From contig JAFTBM010000018.1 of assembly GCA_017455205.1 (NCBI GenBank), positions 1-64,000 of the forward strand: a stretch of DNA of 64,000 nt. Reading direction: 5' to 3'. The position numbers and the translations under genes were made by a program. This document shows, piece after piece, positions 42,091 through 52,200 of the stretch. The first letter of the stretch is position 1, and each line of letters opens with the position of its first letter. The notes under the pieces are model-generated. The model was not told the origin of the DNA. It did not search any database and saw only the letters and a list, made by a program, of their open reading frames with translations. The stretch comes from Bacteroidales bacterium. Lineage in GTDB: Bacteria > Bacteroidota > Bacteroidia > Bacteroidales > P3.

Positions 42091-43940
42091 AGAGGTGGCT
42101 GTTGATAATATTGGTTAGTGTCTGCCCTATGGCGTGGGGACAGGTGGACTATGAGGTTGAGCAGTGGCTTCAGGACGAGGGGAGCGAGACAGCCGCATCG
42201 GAGTGGCACGACCGAATAGAAGAACTGCGGGACGCCCCAGTGAACATCAACGACACAGTGGAGGTTGAGCGTCTGCCTTTTCTTACTCCGTTTCACCGGC
42301 AGGCATTGAAGAACTATATTAGGCTCTACGGCGACTTGCTTTCGAGCAACGAGTTGGCATTAGTCCCAGGATTCGATAGCACGCTGTTGGCGATGATATT
42401 GCCTTTGATAAAAGTAGAACCTATGCCACGAAGTGAACGATGGAGGTGGTGGACGGGAAGACATACGCTCACCATGGGGCTTGGTGGCACGGTGGAGAAA
42501 GCAGCGGGCTACACCAATGGCAACTATGAAGGAGATAATCTGCACGCGCTGTCGTGCTACACCTACAACTATCGAGGTCGGCTGAAAATGGTGCTGGCTG
42601 CTGATAAAGACCCTGCCGAAGCTTGGGGTAAAGATAATTTCGTGGGTTATAGCCTAATGGTGAGTGATTTGGGAAGGATTGAAAAGGCTATCATAGGGCG
42701 CTACAACATTCAGTGGGGACAAGGATTGACGCTATGGACAGGGGCAGCCCCTTTTGACATCACAGGACGGACGTCCATGAGGGCGGGTGCAGGATTGAAG
42801 GAGGCTGGGACGTTCAATGAGTACAACTACCTCGAAGGGGCAGCGGCTACTGTGAGGCTATGGAAAGGATGGCGTGCTACTGGGTTCGGATCGTTGAGGG
42901 ATGGAGAGAAGATGGCTGGAGGGCATGTAGAATGGCGGATGGGGACGTTTGTGGTAGGTGCAACACTTCAAACCTTATCGTTGCAGGATAGTGTCAATCC
43001 GCGTAGTTATGTCTACAACAAGTTGGCATTTCGAGGAGATAGGCAACAGCACGTGGGCATTGATGGAATGTGGCAGCTGGGGAAGGTGTTGCTTTATGGA
43101 GAAGCCAGTAGCGATGAAGACGGAGACCTTGCGGCTGTTGTGGGAATGACAGTCGGTGTGAGCAATAACCACCATATAGGTATCAGTATCAGGAATTATA
43201 GTCCCCAATACCACAACTTGCACTCGCAGGCTTACAGCATGAGTGCGGCTGAAAATGAGCAAGGAATGAGGGTAGATATTCAGTCGCAGTTTCCGTGGGA
43301 AATCAAGGGTGCATTGACGGCGGATGTGCATAGTTTCCCGTCTCTCCGCTATGCCTCATACAGACCCTCGGAAGGGATAAAACTGAAAGCACAGTTGGAA
43401 AAGCGGTTTGTGGACTATTATGTTGCTACGATTCGCTATTCATACAGGCAGAAAAGCCGCAACATCCCCTATTTGGATAGCAACTTATATATTGGTGAGT
43501 ATACAGATTGGCATCAACTGCAAGCAGAGGTGAAGGGTAGTTGGGAGCGGTGGACGCTGGCTGGGCGCATGGTGTCGGTGATGTTCGGTAGCGAAAATAC
43601 TGGGTTGCAGCGTGGAAGGATGGCCGCCCTGACGGCTCAATACAAGTACAATAGGTGGCAAGTGGCTGCGGCACTTGCTTATTTTAAGACTGATGGATAC
43701 TACACGAGGATTTATATGAGCGAGAGTAGTATCCAGTATGTATGGAATATCCCTATGCTATATGGTGAAGGAATACGTAGCTATTTGCTGGTACGCTATA
43801 CTGTTAATCAGAGGTTGTCGGCAGTGGTGAAATACGGGCTGACGGCTTACCGTGGAGTGGATCATGTGGGGAGTGGCGATGCTCAAACTGAAGGACCTTT
43901 GCGGCAGACATGGCACACACAGGTGAGGTGGCATTTTTAG
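42081..43940 (+). CDS. helix-hairpin-helix plus outer-membrane barrel protein
   Basis: 619 residues. A signal peptide (MKRWLLIILVSVCPMAWGQ) is followed by a domain with APVNINDTVEVERLPFLTPFHRQALKNYIRLYG and SSNELALVPGFDSTLLAMILPLI, a ComEA-like helix-hairpin-helix pattern. The rest is strand-rich (IIGRYNIQWGQGLTLWTG, YYVATIRYSYRQKSR) and ends in WHTQVRWHF, with the terminal Phe typical of barrels. Such proteins are a Bacteroidota speciality with unknown task, perhaps DNA uptake or binding at the surface. ATGs at 42081 and 42087 are both possible. Confidence 0.7.
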   Translation: MAMKRWLLIILVSVCPMAWGQVDYEVEQWLQDEGSETAASEWHDRIEELRDAPVNINDTVEVERLPFLTPFHRQALKNYIRLYGDLLSSNELALVPGFDSTLLAMILPLIKVEPMPRSERWRWWTGRHTLTMGLGGTVEKAAGYTNGNYEGDNLHALSCYTYNYRGRLKMVLAADKDPAEAWGKDNFVGYSLMVSDLGRIEKAIIGRYNIQWGQGLTLWTGAAPFDITGRTSMRAGAGLKEAGTFNEYNYLEGAAATVRLWKGWRATGFGSLRDGEKMAGGHVEWRMGTFVVGATLQTLSLQDSVNPRSYVYNKLAFRGDRQQHVGIDGMWQLGKVLLYGEASSDEDGDLAAVVGMTVGVSNNHHIGISIRNYSPQYHNLHSQAYSMSAAENEQGMRVDIQSQFPWEIKGALTADVHSFPSLRYASYRPSEGIKLKAQLEKRFVDYYVATIRYSYRQKSRNIPYLDSNLYIGEYTDWHQLQAEVKGSWERWTLAGRMVSVMFGSENTGLQRGRMAALTAQYKYNRWQVAAALAYFKTDGYYTRIYMSESSIQYVWNIPMLYGEGIRSYLLVRYTVNQRLSAVVKYGLTAYRGVDHVGSGDAQTEGPLRQTWHTQVRWHF

Positions 43941-44680
43941 GAGATAGTCTCGGTGGCTGCTATTTGTCCCTGCTCTTTCATCTCCTTGTAGGTCTTTTCA
44001 GCCGCTAATTGTTCGGCAGCTTTGATGGTGTACTCTACTGCCGACTGTTGAGGCTTACCGTCAATATTCACCTGGCATACGTACTCGCGTCGGCCTGTAT
44101 GTTTTTGAGTGGAAGAGTGAACAATCTCGAACGTTACCTTTTTGTGGTGCTTTTGCCCCCAGTCGATTAGTTTACTTTTGTAGTTCCAATCGGTCTGGGC
44201 AACGCTATCCACGTCAATATATGTGCAAAGCAGTCGTTTGACTATTATTTTGCGCGTGAATCGAAATCCCTTGTCAAGGTAGATGGCACCAATCAGAGCC
44301 TCAACGGCATCGCCTCCAATTGACTTAAACGAGCCATCCACGCCTGGCTGGTGTTCAATCAGCGTGGTCATTCCCATCTTGTTGGCGAGTTCGCCCAAAC
44401 TCTTCCGACTGACGATTTTAGACCGCATCTCGGTGAGGAAGCCTTCCTCCCGCAAGGGATACTTTTTGTAGAGAAACTCTGCGACTATGGCTCCCAACAC
44501 GGCATCACCGAGATACTCAAGCCGCTCGTTGTTCACCCGATGACCCTGCTGTACGGAGGATTGTGAACGATGGGTGAAGGCAATAGTGTACAGGTCAATG
44601 TTGCGTGGAGAATACCCCAGCACATTCCTAAAGAAGAGCCTCAATTCATAATGGTCTTCTCTCTTCCTGAAAAAGCTCAC
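43937..44680 (-). CDS. rnc: ribonuclease III
   Basis: 247 residues. The signature NERLEYLGDAVLG is at 51-63, and the second acidic pair in GGDAVEALIGAIYLDKG (Asp124, Glu127) is present. The C-terminal ~70 residues form a dsRNA-binding domain (SKLIDWGQKHHKKVTFEIV, GRREYVCQVNIDGK, AVEYTIKAAEQLAAEKTYKEM). It cuts double-stranded RNA in rRNA and mRNA processing. Start is GTG. Order acpP-fabF-rnc is the usual one in this phylum. It meets the preceding gene tail to tail with 4 bp overlap. Confidence 0.95.
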   Translation of the reverse strand: MSFFRKREDHYELRLFFRNVLGYSPRNIDLYTIAFTHRSQSSVQQGHRVNNERLEYLGDAVLGAIVAEFLYKKYPLREEGFLTEMRSKIVSRKSLGELANKMGMTTLIEHQPGVDGSFKSIGGDAVEALIGAIYLDKGFRFTRKIIVKRLLCTYIDVDSVAQTDWNYKSKLIDWGQKHHKKVTFEIVHSSTQKHTGRREYVCQVNIDGKPQQSAVEYTIKAAEQLAAEKTYKEMKEQGQIAATETIS

Positions 44681-44706
44681 TATTGCTGATGTTTTTGCCA
44701 GATTCC

Positions 44707-45951
44707 TTATATCTTGCGGAATGCCAGGCAGACATTATGTCCCCCAAAGCCAAAAGCGTTGCTCAATGCAAAGTCCACATTGCGCTTTTGCATTTTGTTG
44801 AACGTGAAGTCAAGTGCGGGAATCTGTGGGTCATCGTTGAAATGGTTGATGGTCGGGGGGACAATGCCGTTCTTGATGGTTAGAATAGTGGCAATGGCTT
44901 CCACCGCTCCTGCAGCCCCAAGTAGATGCCCTGTCATTGACTTTGTGGAATTGATGGCAATCCGGTAGGCATGGTCTCCAAACAAGCCCAGTATGGCTTT
45001 GGGTTCGGAGATGTCGCCGATAGGGGTAGATGTCCCATGTGTGTTGATATGGTCTACATCAGTCAGCTCCATTCCAGATTCTTCAATGGCCTGTCGCATA
45101 GCTTCGATGACCCCCATGCCATCTGGGTGCGAGGCTGTGATATGGTAGGCATCAGCGGAAAGACCTGTGCCTGTGATTTCGGCGTAGATATTTGCACCGC
45201 GTGCTGAAGCATGCTCCAATGATTCAAGCACTATGCAGCCCGCGCCTTCACCAAGCACGAATCCATCGCGGTCGCGGTCGAACGGACGTGAAGCCGTCTT
45301 TGGGTCATCATTGCGTGTGGAAAGTGCTCTCATGTTGCCAAATCCACCTATGCCGACCTCGGTAACGGCACACTCGGAGCCACCCGCTACCATAACATCT
45401 GCCTTCCCAAGACGGATAAGGTTGAAGGCATCGCTGATGGCTGCCGCCGAGGATGCACAAGCAGCTGCGGTGCAATAGTTAGGCCCCCGCAATCCGTGGC
45501 GGATGGCGATTTGCCCAGCGCAGATGTCCACAATGACTTTGGGCACCCAGTAGGGGCTAAATCGCGGTATGCGCCCATGCGTGGCGTACTCTATGATTTC
45601 GTCCTGCAGACTGGTAACGCCGCCCATCCCCGACCCCCATATCACTCCAGTTCGGGTCTTGTCGGTGTTGGTATCGGTCAATCCCGCATCGCGCAACGCC
45701 TCGTCCACAGCCACAAGCCCATAGACTGTGTAGCCATCAAGCAGGCGCATCTCCTTTTTGTCAAAGAATTGGAAAGGATCAAACTCCTTAAGTTCTGCGG
45801 CAATTCGACATTTGAACTCCGCCGCATCAAACCGAGTGATAGCACCCACCCCACTCACGCCATCCACCATACCCTCCCACATGGAGGGTACGGTGTTTCC
45901 TACGGGCGTAAGTGCGCCGAGTCCTGTTACCACAACTCTCTTCAACGCCAT
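44707..45951 (-). CDS. fabF: beta-ketoacyl-ACP synthase II
   Basis: 414 residues. The nucleophile is Cys165 in YCTAAACASSAAAI, and the two His are in NTHGTSTPIGD and GHLLGAAGAVEAI. It elongates fatty acids with malonyl-ACP. It follows acpP by 32 bp and precedes rnc by 26 bp. Confidence 0.97.
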   Translation of the reverse strand: MALKRVVVTGLGALTPVGNTVPSMWEGMVDGVSGVGAITRFDAAEFKCRIAAELKEFDPFQFFDKKEMRLLDGYTVYGLVAVDEALRDAGLTDTNTDKTRTGVIWGSGMGGVTSLQDEIIEYATHGRIPRFSPYWVPKVIVDICAGQIAIRHGLRGPNYCTAAACASSAAAISDAFNLIRLGKADVMVAGGSECAVTEVGIGGFGNMRALSTRNDDPKTASRPFDRDRDGFVLGEGAGCIVLESLEHASARGANIYAEITGTGLSADAYHITASHPDGMGVIEAMRQAIEESGMELTDVDHINTHGTSTPIGDISEPKAILGLFGDHAYRIAINSTKSMTGHLLGAAGAVEAIATILTIKNGIVPPTINHFNDDPQIPALDFTFNKMQKRNVDFALSNAFGFGGHNVCLAFRKI

Positions 45952-45983
45952 AATTCTAAAATGGGGTTGAAATGTGTGTGGAA

Positions 45984-46223
45984 TTAACCCTTTTTGGCTT
46001 CCTCTATGAATGCAATGGCATCGCCAACGGTAACAATCTTCTCGGCTGCCTCATCGGGAATGCTTAAGTCAAACTCTTTCTCAAGTTCCATAATAAGTTC
46101 CACGGTGTCCAAAGAATCCGCACCGAGGTCATTGGTAAAACTGGCTTCGGGTACTACCTGGCTTTCTTCAACGCCCAGCTTGTCGGTGATAATGCTGGTT
46201 ACTTTGGTTGCAATTTCTGACAT
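45984..46223 (-). CDS. acpP: acyl carrier protein
   Basis: 79 residues with the phosphopantetheine site Ser37 in [18 protein letters not shown], and a strongly acidic helix content. It carries acyl chains for FabF, encoded next. The upstream space (46224-46733) ends in a class B element. A weak GTTTCTTTG box lies about 30 bp before the start. Confidence 0.97.
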   Translation of the reverse strand: MSEIATKVTSIITDKLGVEESQVVPEASFTNDLGADSLDTVELIMELEKEFDLSIPDEAAEKIVTVGDAIAFIEEAKKG

Positions 46224-46473
46224 ACTTATTTGTTTTTAAGTTTGAAATTCGAGTGCAAAGAAACAACTTTTTTCTGATACTTAAACAATTTTAACATTTG
46301 AAGCACTGCCATTTTTGTCTAAAATGTTGATATATTGTATGGTTAGTGTTTATGGATGAATTACGATTGCTGGATGAATGCCACTCGCATTTTCGACTTT
46401 TGCACGGCCTTTTTTGCAAAAATTACGTTATTTCTGCTCCTCTTTATGTGTGGTAGTATATCCTAAACGTTGT

Positions 46474-46728
46474 ATTAGGAATGTCGTAGTGGGGAAGATT
46501 TTTTTCTTGTGGCGACATAATTTTCAATTCTCAATTTTCAATTTTCAATTAGGACTTGGTCCGTGTCAACTCCGTGTCAACTCCGTGTCAGGTCCGTGTC
46601 ACCTCCGACTCGAGTCGGACTTAACACGGACCAAACACGGACTATGCACGGATCAAACACGTGCCAAGTCCCTACCGCCAGCACCTCCGATTAAAGCTCC
46701 CAGCGACGATTGCGCTCCCAAACGTTTA
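46474..46728. repeat. class B dispersed element, copy 2
   Basis: Same order as at 40156-40450: ATTAGGAATGTCGTAGTGGGG, TTCTTGTGGCGACA, AATTTTCAATTCTCAATTTT, GGACTTGGTCCGTGTCAA, four CCGTGTCA and four ACACGGA-type units in opposite orientation, then CGATTGCG-CTCCC-AAACGT. The left end also carries CCTAAACGTTG, similar to the AAACGTTTAGGG at the right end. The remainder of 46224-46473 shows nothing clear apart from the weak acpP promoter. Confidence 0.8.
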
Positions 46729-46733
46729 GGGCA

Positions 46734-47570
46734 CTATTTGTGTGTGTGGTAGGCTATTAATCCTTCTATGGGGGCGGCGGCCTTTCGGGTCAGCTGCAGG
46801 CTGTTTCTTTCGAGAAAGCACCTCATCGGCCGGGTAATGGCGTTCCCAAACCCGCCGATGAGGCAGAATGAGTTGCTTCCGCTTTTTGCTATGCATTGGG
46901 CAAGCTGATGTTCTCTCCATTCTTCAAGGCAATCCAGTACCAATTGGAAGCAGTAATCGCTGTCGCTATGTTGCAATGCGAAGGGGGCAAGCGAGGCTAA
47001 ATAGCGGTTGGCGTGCGGCAGCTCATACACGGCATTCATTATTTGCTCATGGCTTAATGGCATGTAGGCATGGAAGAGCTTTGCGAGGCTCGCTGGCATG
47101 CATTGCGACAGGTAGTCGGAAAGTAGCCTTCTTCCTACGTGGTTGGCCGACCCGTGGTCGCCCAGTATGTAGCCTGCGCTGAATGGCTGATGGTCAATGG
47201 CAGTGCCATCGTAGTGGCAGCAGTTGCTTCCCGTACCCAATATTCCCACCACGCCAGCTGTATTGCCACACATGGCGCGGCAGGCTCCCAGTATGTCGGT
47301 CGCCACTTCGAGGCTCGTGGGGGTAAATACCTCTTGCAGTGCAAGTGCTATCCTTGCTTTCTGATTATCTTGTCCACATCCCGCACCGTAGAAGTGTATC
47401 TCCACGCTGTCCGCCTTCCCATCGAAGTGCCTTTTTGCTTGCTGCATCGCCTCTTTCAACTGCTCATCGTCGCAAAAGTGCGGATTGAGCCCCTGTGTGG
47501 TGAACCTATCTGCTGTCGCCGCATCGGCCCAAAGGGTCTTGGTGCTCCCACTATCGGCAATCAGGGTCAT
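46734..47570 (-). CDS. BadF/BadG-type ATPase, GlcNAc kinase-like
   Basis: About 278 residues of the actin-like ATPase fold: [15 protein letters not shown] is the phosphate-1 loop, FYGAGCGQ and [16 protein letters not shown] the middle loops, [17 protein letters not shown] the phosphate-2/sugar region and [11 protein letters not shown] the adenosine loop. N-acetylglucosamine kinases of this kind salvage amino sugars from peptidoglycan or glycans. The start ATG overlaps the pyrD stop (ATGA), so the ATG at 47568-47570 is preferred over an upstream in-frame start. Confidence 0.85.
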   Translation of the reverse strand: MTLIADSGSTKTLWADAATADRFTTQGLNPHFCDDEQLKEAMQQAKRHFDGKADSVEIHFYGAGCGQDNQKARIALALQEVFTPTSLEVATDILGACRAMCGNTAGVVGILGTGSNCCHYDGTAIDHQPFSAGYILGDHGSANHVGRRLLSDYLSQCMPASLAKLFHAYMPLSHEQIMNAVYELPHANRYLASLAPFALQHSDSDYCFQLVLDCLEEWREHQLAQCIAKSGSNSFCLIGGFGNAITRPMRCFLERNSLQLTRKAAAPIEGLIAYHTHK

Positions 47571-48466
47571 ATAATGCCTATGATGTCGTTGATGTCGCCG
47601 ATGTGGTGGCGGTGGCAATAGTCGTTAAGTCCTTCAATAATATCTATTGTTACTCGTGGATTGACGAAATTTGCCGTGCCTACCTGTATGGCTCTTGCCC
47701 CAGCCATAAGGAATTCCAGTGCGTCAGCAGCCGAGGCGATGCCCCCCAATCCTATGACGGGTATCTTCACAGCCTTTGCCACCTGCCACACCATTCTGAC
47801 CGCTATCGGCTTCACGGCTGGCCCACTCAATCCCCCTGTGATGGTGCTTAAGCAAGGCCGCTGTCGCTCCACATCAATGGCCATGCCCAGCACCGTGTTG
47901 ATGAGGCTGACACTATCGGCTCCTGCACCTTCTACGGCCTTGGCTATCTCGGCGATATGGGTTACGTTGGGGGTGAGTTTGACGATGAGTGTTTTGCCAT
48001 ACACCCTGCGTACTTCGCTCACCACACGTGCCGCCTGGTCGGGATCAACCCCGAAGGTCATCCCCCCTTGTTTGACGTTGGGACAGCTGATGTTAAGCTC
48101 GATGGCTGGTATATGCTCCAGCGAATCTATCTGTTCAGCTACCGAGCAGTATTCTTCTATTGAGTGGCCACTGACGTTGACGATGATATTGGTGTGCAGG
48201 TGCTTGATGCGCGGGTACACTTCGGTGCAAAACTTACCCACGCCCCCGTTCTGCAGCCCCACGGCGTTGAGCATCCCCGACGGGGTTTCGGCCATGCGCG
48301 GGTATGGGTTGCCCTCGCGGTGGCTTCCCGTGGTGCCTTTTACTACAAAACCCCCCAGCTGCTCAAGGTCAATGAAGTCGGCAAATTCCTCCCCGTAGCC
48401 GAAGGTGCCGCTGGCTGTCATCACGGGGTTCTTCAATTTGAGGTTGTGTACTGCTACTTCTAACAT
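47567..48466 (-). CDS. pyrD: dihydroorotate dehydrogenase, catalytic subunit (class 1B)
   Basis: 299 residues: [51 protein letters not shown] with catalytic Cys128, and the FMN phosphate region [20 protein letters not shown]. It oxidises dihydroorotate in pyrimidine synthesis with electrons going to NAD+ through PyrK. It overlaps pyrK by 7 bp. Confidence 0.97.
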   Translation of the reverse strand: MLEVAVHNLKLKNPVMTASGTFGYGEEFADFIDLEQLGGFVVKGTTGSHREGNPYPRMAETPSGMLNAVGLQNGGVGKFCTEVYPRIKHLHTNIIVNVSGHSIEEYCSVAEQIDSLEHIPAIELNISCPNVKQGGMTFGVDPDQAARVVSEVRRVYGKTLIVKLTPNVTHIAEIAKAVEGAGADSVSLINTVLGMAIDVERQRPCLSTITGGLSGPAVKPIAVRMVWQVAKAVKIPVIGLGGIASAADALEFLMAGARAIQVGTANFVNPRVTIDIIEGLNDYCHRHHIGDINDIIGII

Positions 48467-49248
48467 AGCTCATACCATTTTGTCATGCCACTAATGTCAA
48501 ACACAGGCCCTTCTTTGCATACGCGCTGATGCCCCGTGTCGGTGTCGACCACGCAGCACAAGCAAGCGCCCAATCCACAGGCCATTAGGTTCTCCAAGCT
48601 TACCTCGCAGCTCATATCTCGTGCCGCTGCGCTTCGTGCCACCGCTTTCATCATCGGTGTAGGTCCACAAGTGTATATCATGTCGTAAGCCTCCGCGAAG
48701 CAAGGATGGTCTACCACCAACCCCTGTACTCCTGCAGACCCATCGTCAGTGGTCAGGCACACCTCGCCGAGCGGCATAAATTTATCCCTGGCGGGTATTA
48801 ATGCCTCCGACCGGCCTCCCAGCAGTGTGGTGATATGCACCTCTTCTCGGCTCAATGTCTTTGCCAAGTAGTAGAGTGGTGCAATGCCTGCCCCACCTCC
48901 TACCAGTAGTATGTGGCTGGCGGTGGACTTCGGGCGAGAAAAACCTTTGCCGAGCGGGTAGACCAAGTTGAGCCTCTCGCCACTGGCAAGCTGCGACAGG
49001 CGGCGTGTGCCCCGACCGACTATCTGTACCAGCAGCGAGAGGGTGTTGGCTTCAGTGTCAATGTCGTGTATCGAAATAGGGCGGCGCAGCATCACCCCCT
49101 CCGCACCCTCTACCCTCACCTCTGCAAATTGCCCTGGCACTACTTTAGCCAGCTTTCCCACTGGCCGCAGCACCAGTTCCACGTATGTCTCGGCCACCCG
49201 TCGGTTTTCCACCACGGCGAAGTCAGTCATCTCTTTCTTTTGTTCCAT
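48460..49248 (-). CDS. pyrK: dihydroorotate dehydrogenase electron-transfer subunit
   Basis: About 262 residues. [11 protein letters not shown] is the FAD site, [18 protein letters not shown] and [12 protein letters not shown] the NAD-binding half, and [11 protein letters not shown]...VC the four-Cys [2Fe-2S] set. An in-frame ATG at 49278 adds ten residues, and that start is only 3 bp after the stop of the giant surface protein. Class 1B partner of PyrD. Confidence 0.95.
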   Translation of the reverse strand: MEQKKEMTDFAVVENRRVAETYVELVLRPVGKLAKVVPGQFAEVRVEGAEGVMLRRPISIHDIDTEANTLSLLVQIVGRGTRRLSQLASGERLNLVYPLGKGFSRPKSTASHILLVGGGAGIAPLYYLAKTLSREEVHITTLLGGRSEALIPARDKFMPLGEVCLTTDDGSAGVQGLVVDHPCFAEAYDMIYTCGPTPMMKAVARSAAARDMSCEVSLENLMACGLGACLCCVVDTDTGHQRVCKEGPVFDISGMTKWYELC

Positions 49249-49281
49249 CGCTTTTCCCTTATTGTCTGTGTCTATCATGCA

Positions 49282-52200
49282 CTATTTGACCACTACCACA
49301 CGCTTGGCTGGCCGTTGCCCAACTCTGACGAGGTATACGCCACTACCCTGCATGCGGAACACTGCCTGCTGCGGTGCTGCTTTGCTGTGAGCCACTATGC
49401 GTCCATTCACGTCGTAGACTGCTACCGTCTGTCCTTCAGCTCCTTCCACGTAAAGACTCTCTCCGAGGGTGTATACTCTTGTGGGGTCTCCCGCTGTCTG
49501 TTCTATCCCTTGAGTGCTGTCAGTGGCGAAGTGGGCCGTGAGGGTGATGGTGGTGCCGAGCCAAAGCGTATCTATCGGCAAGCTCAGTTCCGCAGTGGTA
49601 TAGCTTGTGCCGCTCTCCGATAGGCTCCACCCCGTGAAGTGTGCACCAGTGGCTGCGGTGGCGGTGGCATGTATCGTCTCGCCGTAGTGGTAGGTGTAGT
49701 ATCCCACGGTGGGCGAAATGCTCCCAAGCGAGGCATCATTCACACGCAGGTGCACTATTACGCTGTCGCGCACGGTGGCGTCAAACAGGGCTGTCAGGGA
49801 CGTATCGCTTTCCACCGTGAACGTAAACGGATTGCTGCGGCTGACGATGCGTCGCCCATCGCTCCACCCAGCAAAGCGATAACCCTCGCGGGAAATCACC
49901 GTCGCGGTGAAGCTGTGGCCATGGTGTACACGGTTGTTGCTCGCCGGGCTGACAATTCCGCGTGTGCTATCCACCTCAAGCCACACTGTGTGGTATTCCG
50001 ACAGGATGAGGAGCGTGAGGTATACCGTGCTGTCGCACCCCGCAGCATTGAGGGTGTCGTAGGTGTAGATGCCGCTGTGGTAGTAGGTGAAACCGTGCCA
50101 AGTGAGGCTATCTTCGGCCGAAAGCGGCTCGTCTTTGTGGCTGCTGTGGTGCACGGTGAGGTGGAGCAGTAGTGTGCTGTCCCCGCCATCGGCACAGAGG
50201 GTGTCGTACTGGTAGATGCCATCGGTGCGGTAGGTGCGGCCTTTCCACTCCGTGCTGTCGCATACCGTGATCCACTGCTCACCCGTGCGGCTCCCCACCA
50301 GTATCAAGTGGAGATACACCGTGCTGTCGCATTCCCCGATGGTGAGCGTGTCGAAGCGGAAGTCGCCGCTGCCGTGGTAGGTGATGCCGTGCCAGTGCAG
50401 GCTGTCCCTGACGGCAAGGGTGATGCTGTCGGTGGCAGGGTAATGGATGGTCAGGTGTAGGCTGGCAGTGCTGTCGCATCCCGCTGCGTTGGTCAGTGTG
50501 CGAGTGTAGATGCCCGACGTGCGATAGGTTGCTCCCCACCAAGCCAGACTATCACAGGCCGAGGCTATGGTGTCGCCTGCACTGCTGCGGTTGATGGTCA
50601 AGTGCAAGGTAACCACGCTGTCGCATCCCACGGCGTTGGTGTAGGTGTGGACGGGGTTGGCACTCGCCGTGTAGAGTCCTCCGTGCCACATGAGGCTGTC
50701 GCAGGCCGTGGCTGCAGTGTCGCCCGTGGTGGATACTTTGAGGGTCAGGTGCAGACTGACTGTGCTGTCGCACCCCACTGCGTTGGTCATGGTGTGCTTC
50801 GGGTCGGTTGATGGCGTGGCTGTGTAGGTGCTATCCCACCATGTGAAGCGGTCGCAGGCTGTGGCCGCAGTGTCGCCCTCGGTGGAATAGACTATGGTTA
50901 GGTGGAGGGTGTCCACCTGTGTGCAACCATTGGTGTCGGTGTGCGAGTAGGTGTAGATGCCGCTCGCACTGTAGCTCAATCCGCTACCGTTTTCCCACAC
51001 AAATCCTGGGTCGCAGTGCCGTGCCACGGTGTCGGTCGGCTGCGCGTGGTTGATGGTGAGGGTGAGCACCACCGTGCTGTCGCCCCCCGTGGAGCTGAGG
51101 GTGTCGAATAGGTACGAGCCACTTTGGGTGTAGGTCTGTCCTTTCCAAACGAGGCTATCGCAGCCCGACCGCACCTCTTCGCCAGTGTTCCCGCCGATGA
51201 TGTATAGTCGCAGGATGATGGTGCTGTCGCAGCCAGTGGCATTCAGCGTGTCGAACGGATAACGCCCAGTGGTGTAGTAGGTGCTATCGTGCCACGTGAG
51301 ACTGTCGTGGGCAATGAGGGTGAGGCTATCGTAGGTGTGGTAGTTCAGCGTGAGGTGCAGGCTGACGATGCTGTCGCACCCCTCGGCGTTGGTGTAGGTG
51401 TGGGTGGGGGCAAGGCTGGGTGCAGTGGTGTAGGTGCTATCCCACCAGGTGAATTGGTCGCACTCGGTGGCCACCGTGTCGCCGCTATTGCTGCGGGCAA
51501 CGGTGAGGTGCAGCCTGACGGTGTGGGTGCATCCTGCTGGGTTGGTGGCCAAGTGCGTGGGGAGGGTGTCGGGTGTGCTGTAGTATGTCAATCCGTGCCA
51601 AGTGAGCGAGTCGCAGGCTGTGGCCGTGGTGTCAGCCGTGGAGGTTGTGTCAATGGTCAGGTGCAGCGTAACCACGCTGTCGCATCCCTCGGCGTTGGTA
51701 TAGGTGTGGGTAGGCGTAGCCGAGTCGGTGTAGGTTGTACTCCACCAGGTGTATTCGCTGCATGCGAGTGCGTTGGTGTCGCCTGTGTTGCTGTGATGCA
51801 CCGTTAGGTGAAGTGTAACCACGCTGTCGCAACCTCCTGCGTTGGTGAGCGTGTAGGTGGGCGGGACAATCGGACTGGCGGTATAGGTACTGTCGTGCCA
51901 GGCGAGGCTGTCGCAGGCTGTGGCCACCGTGTCGCCCGTGCTGCTGCGGTAGATGGTCAGGTGAAGTGTATCGGTCGGGGTGCAGCCGTCAGCCTCGCGG
52001 TGGCGATAGGTGTAATGCCCCGAGGCGGTGTAGGTTTGGCCATCGCCTTCAGTCCAGGTGTAGCTGTCGCAAGCGGTGTCTGATAGTGAGGTGTGGGTCG
52101 GAACGCAGGTGTCGCGCACCGCCCGCAGGGCCTGCCCATAGTTTCTTCCGAAGATGTTGCCTTGTGGGGCGAACTCTTCACGGGTGAAGCGAGCATACAG

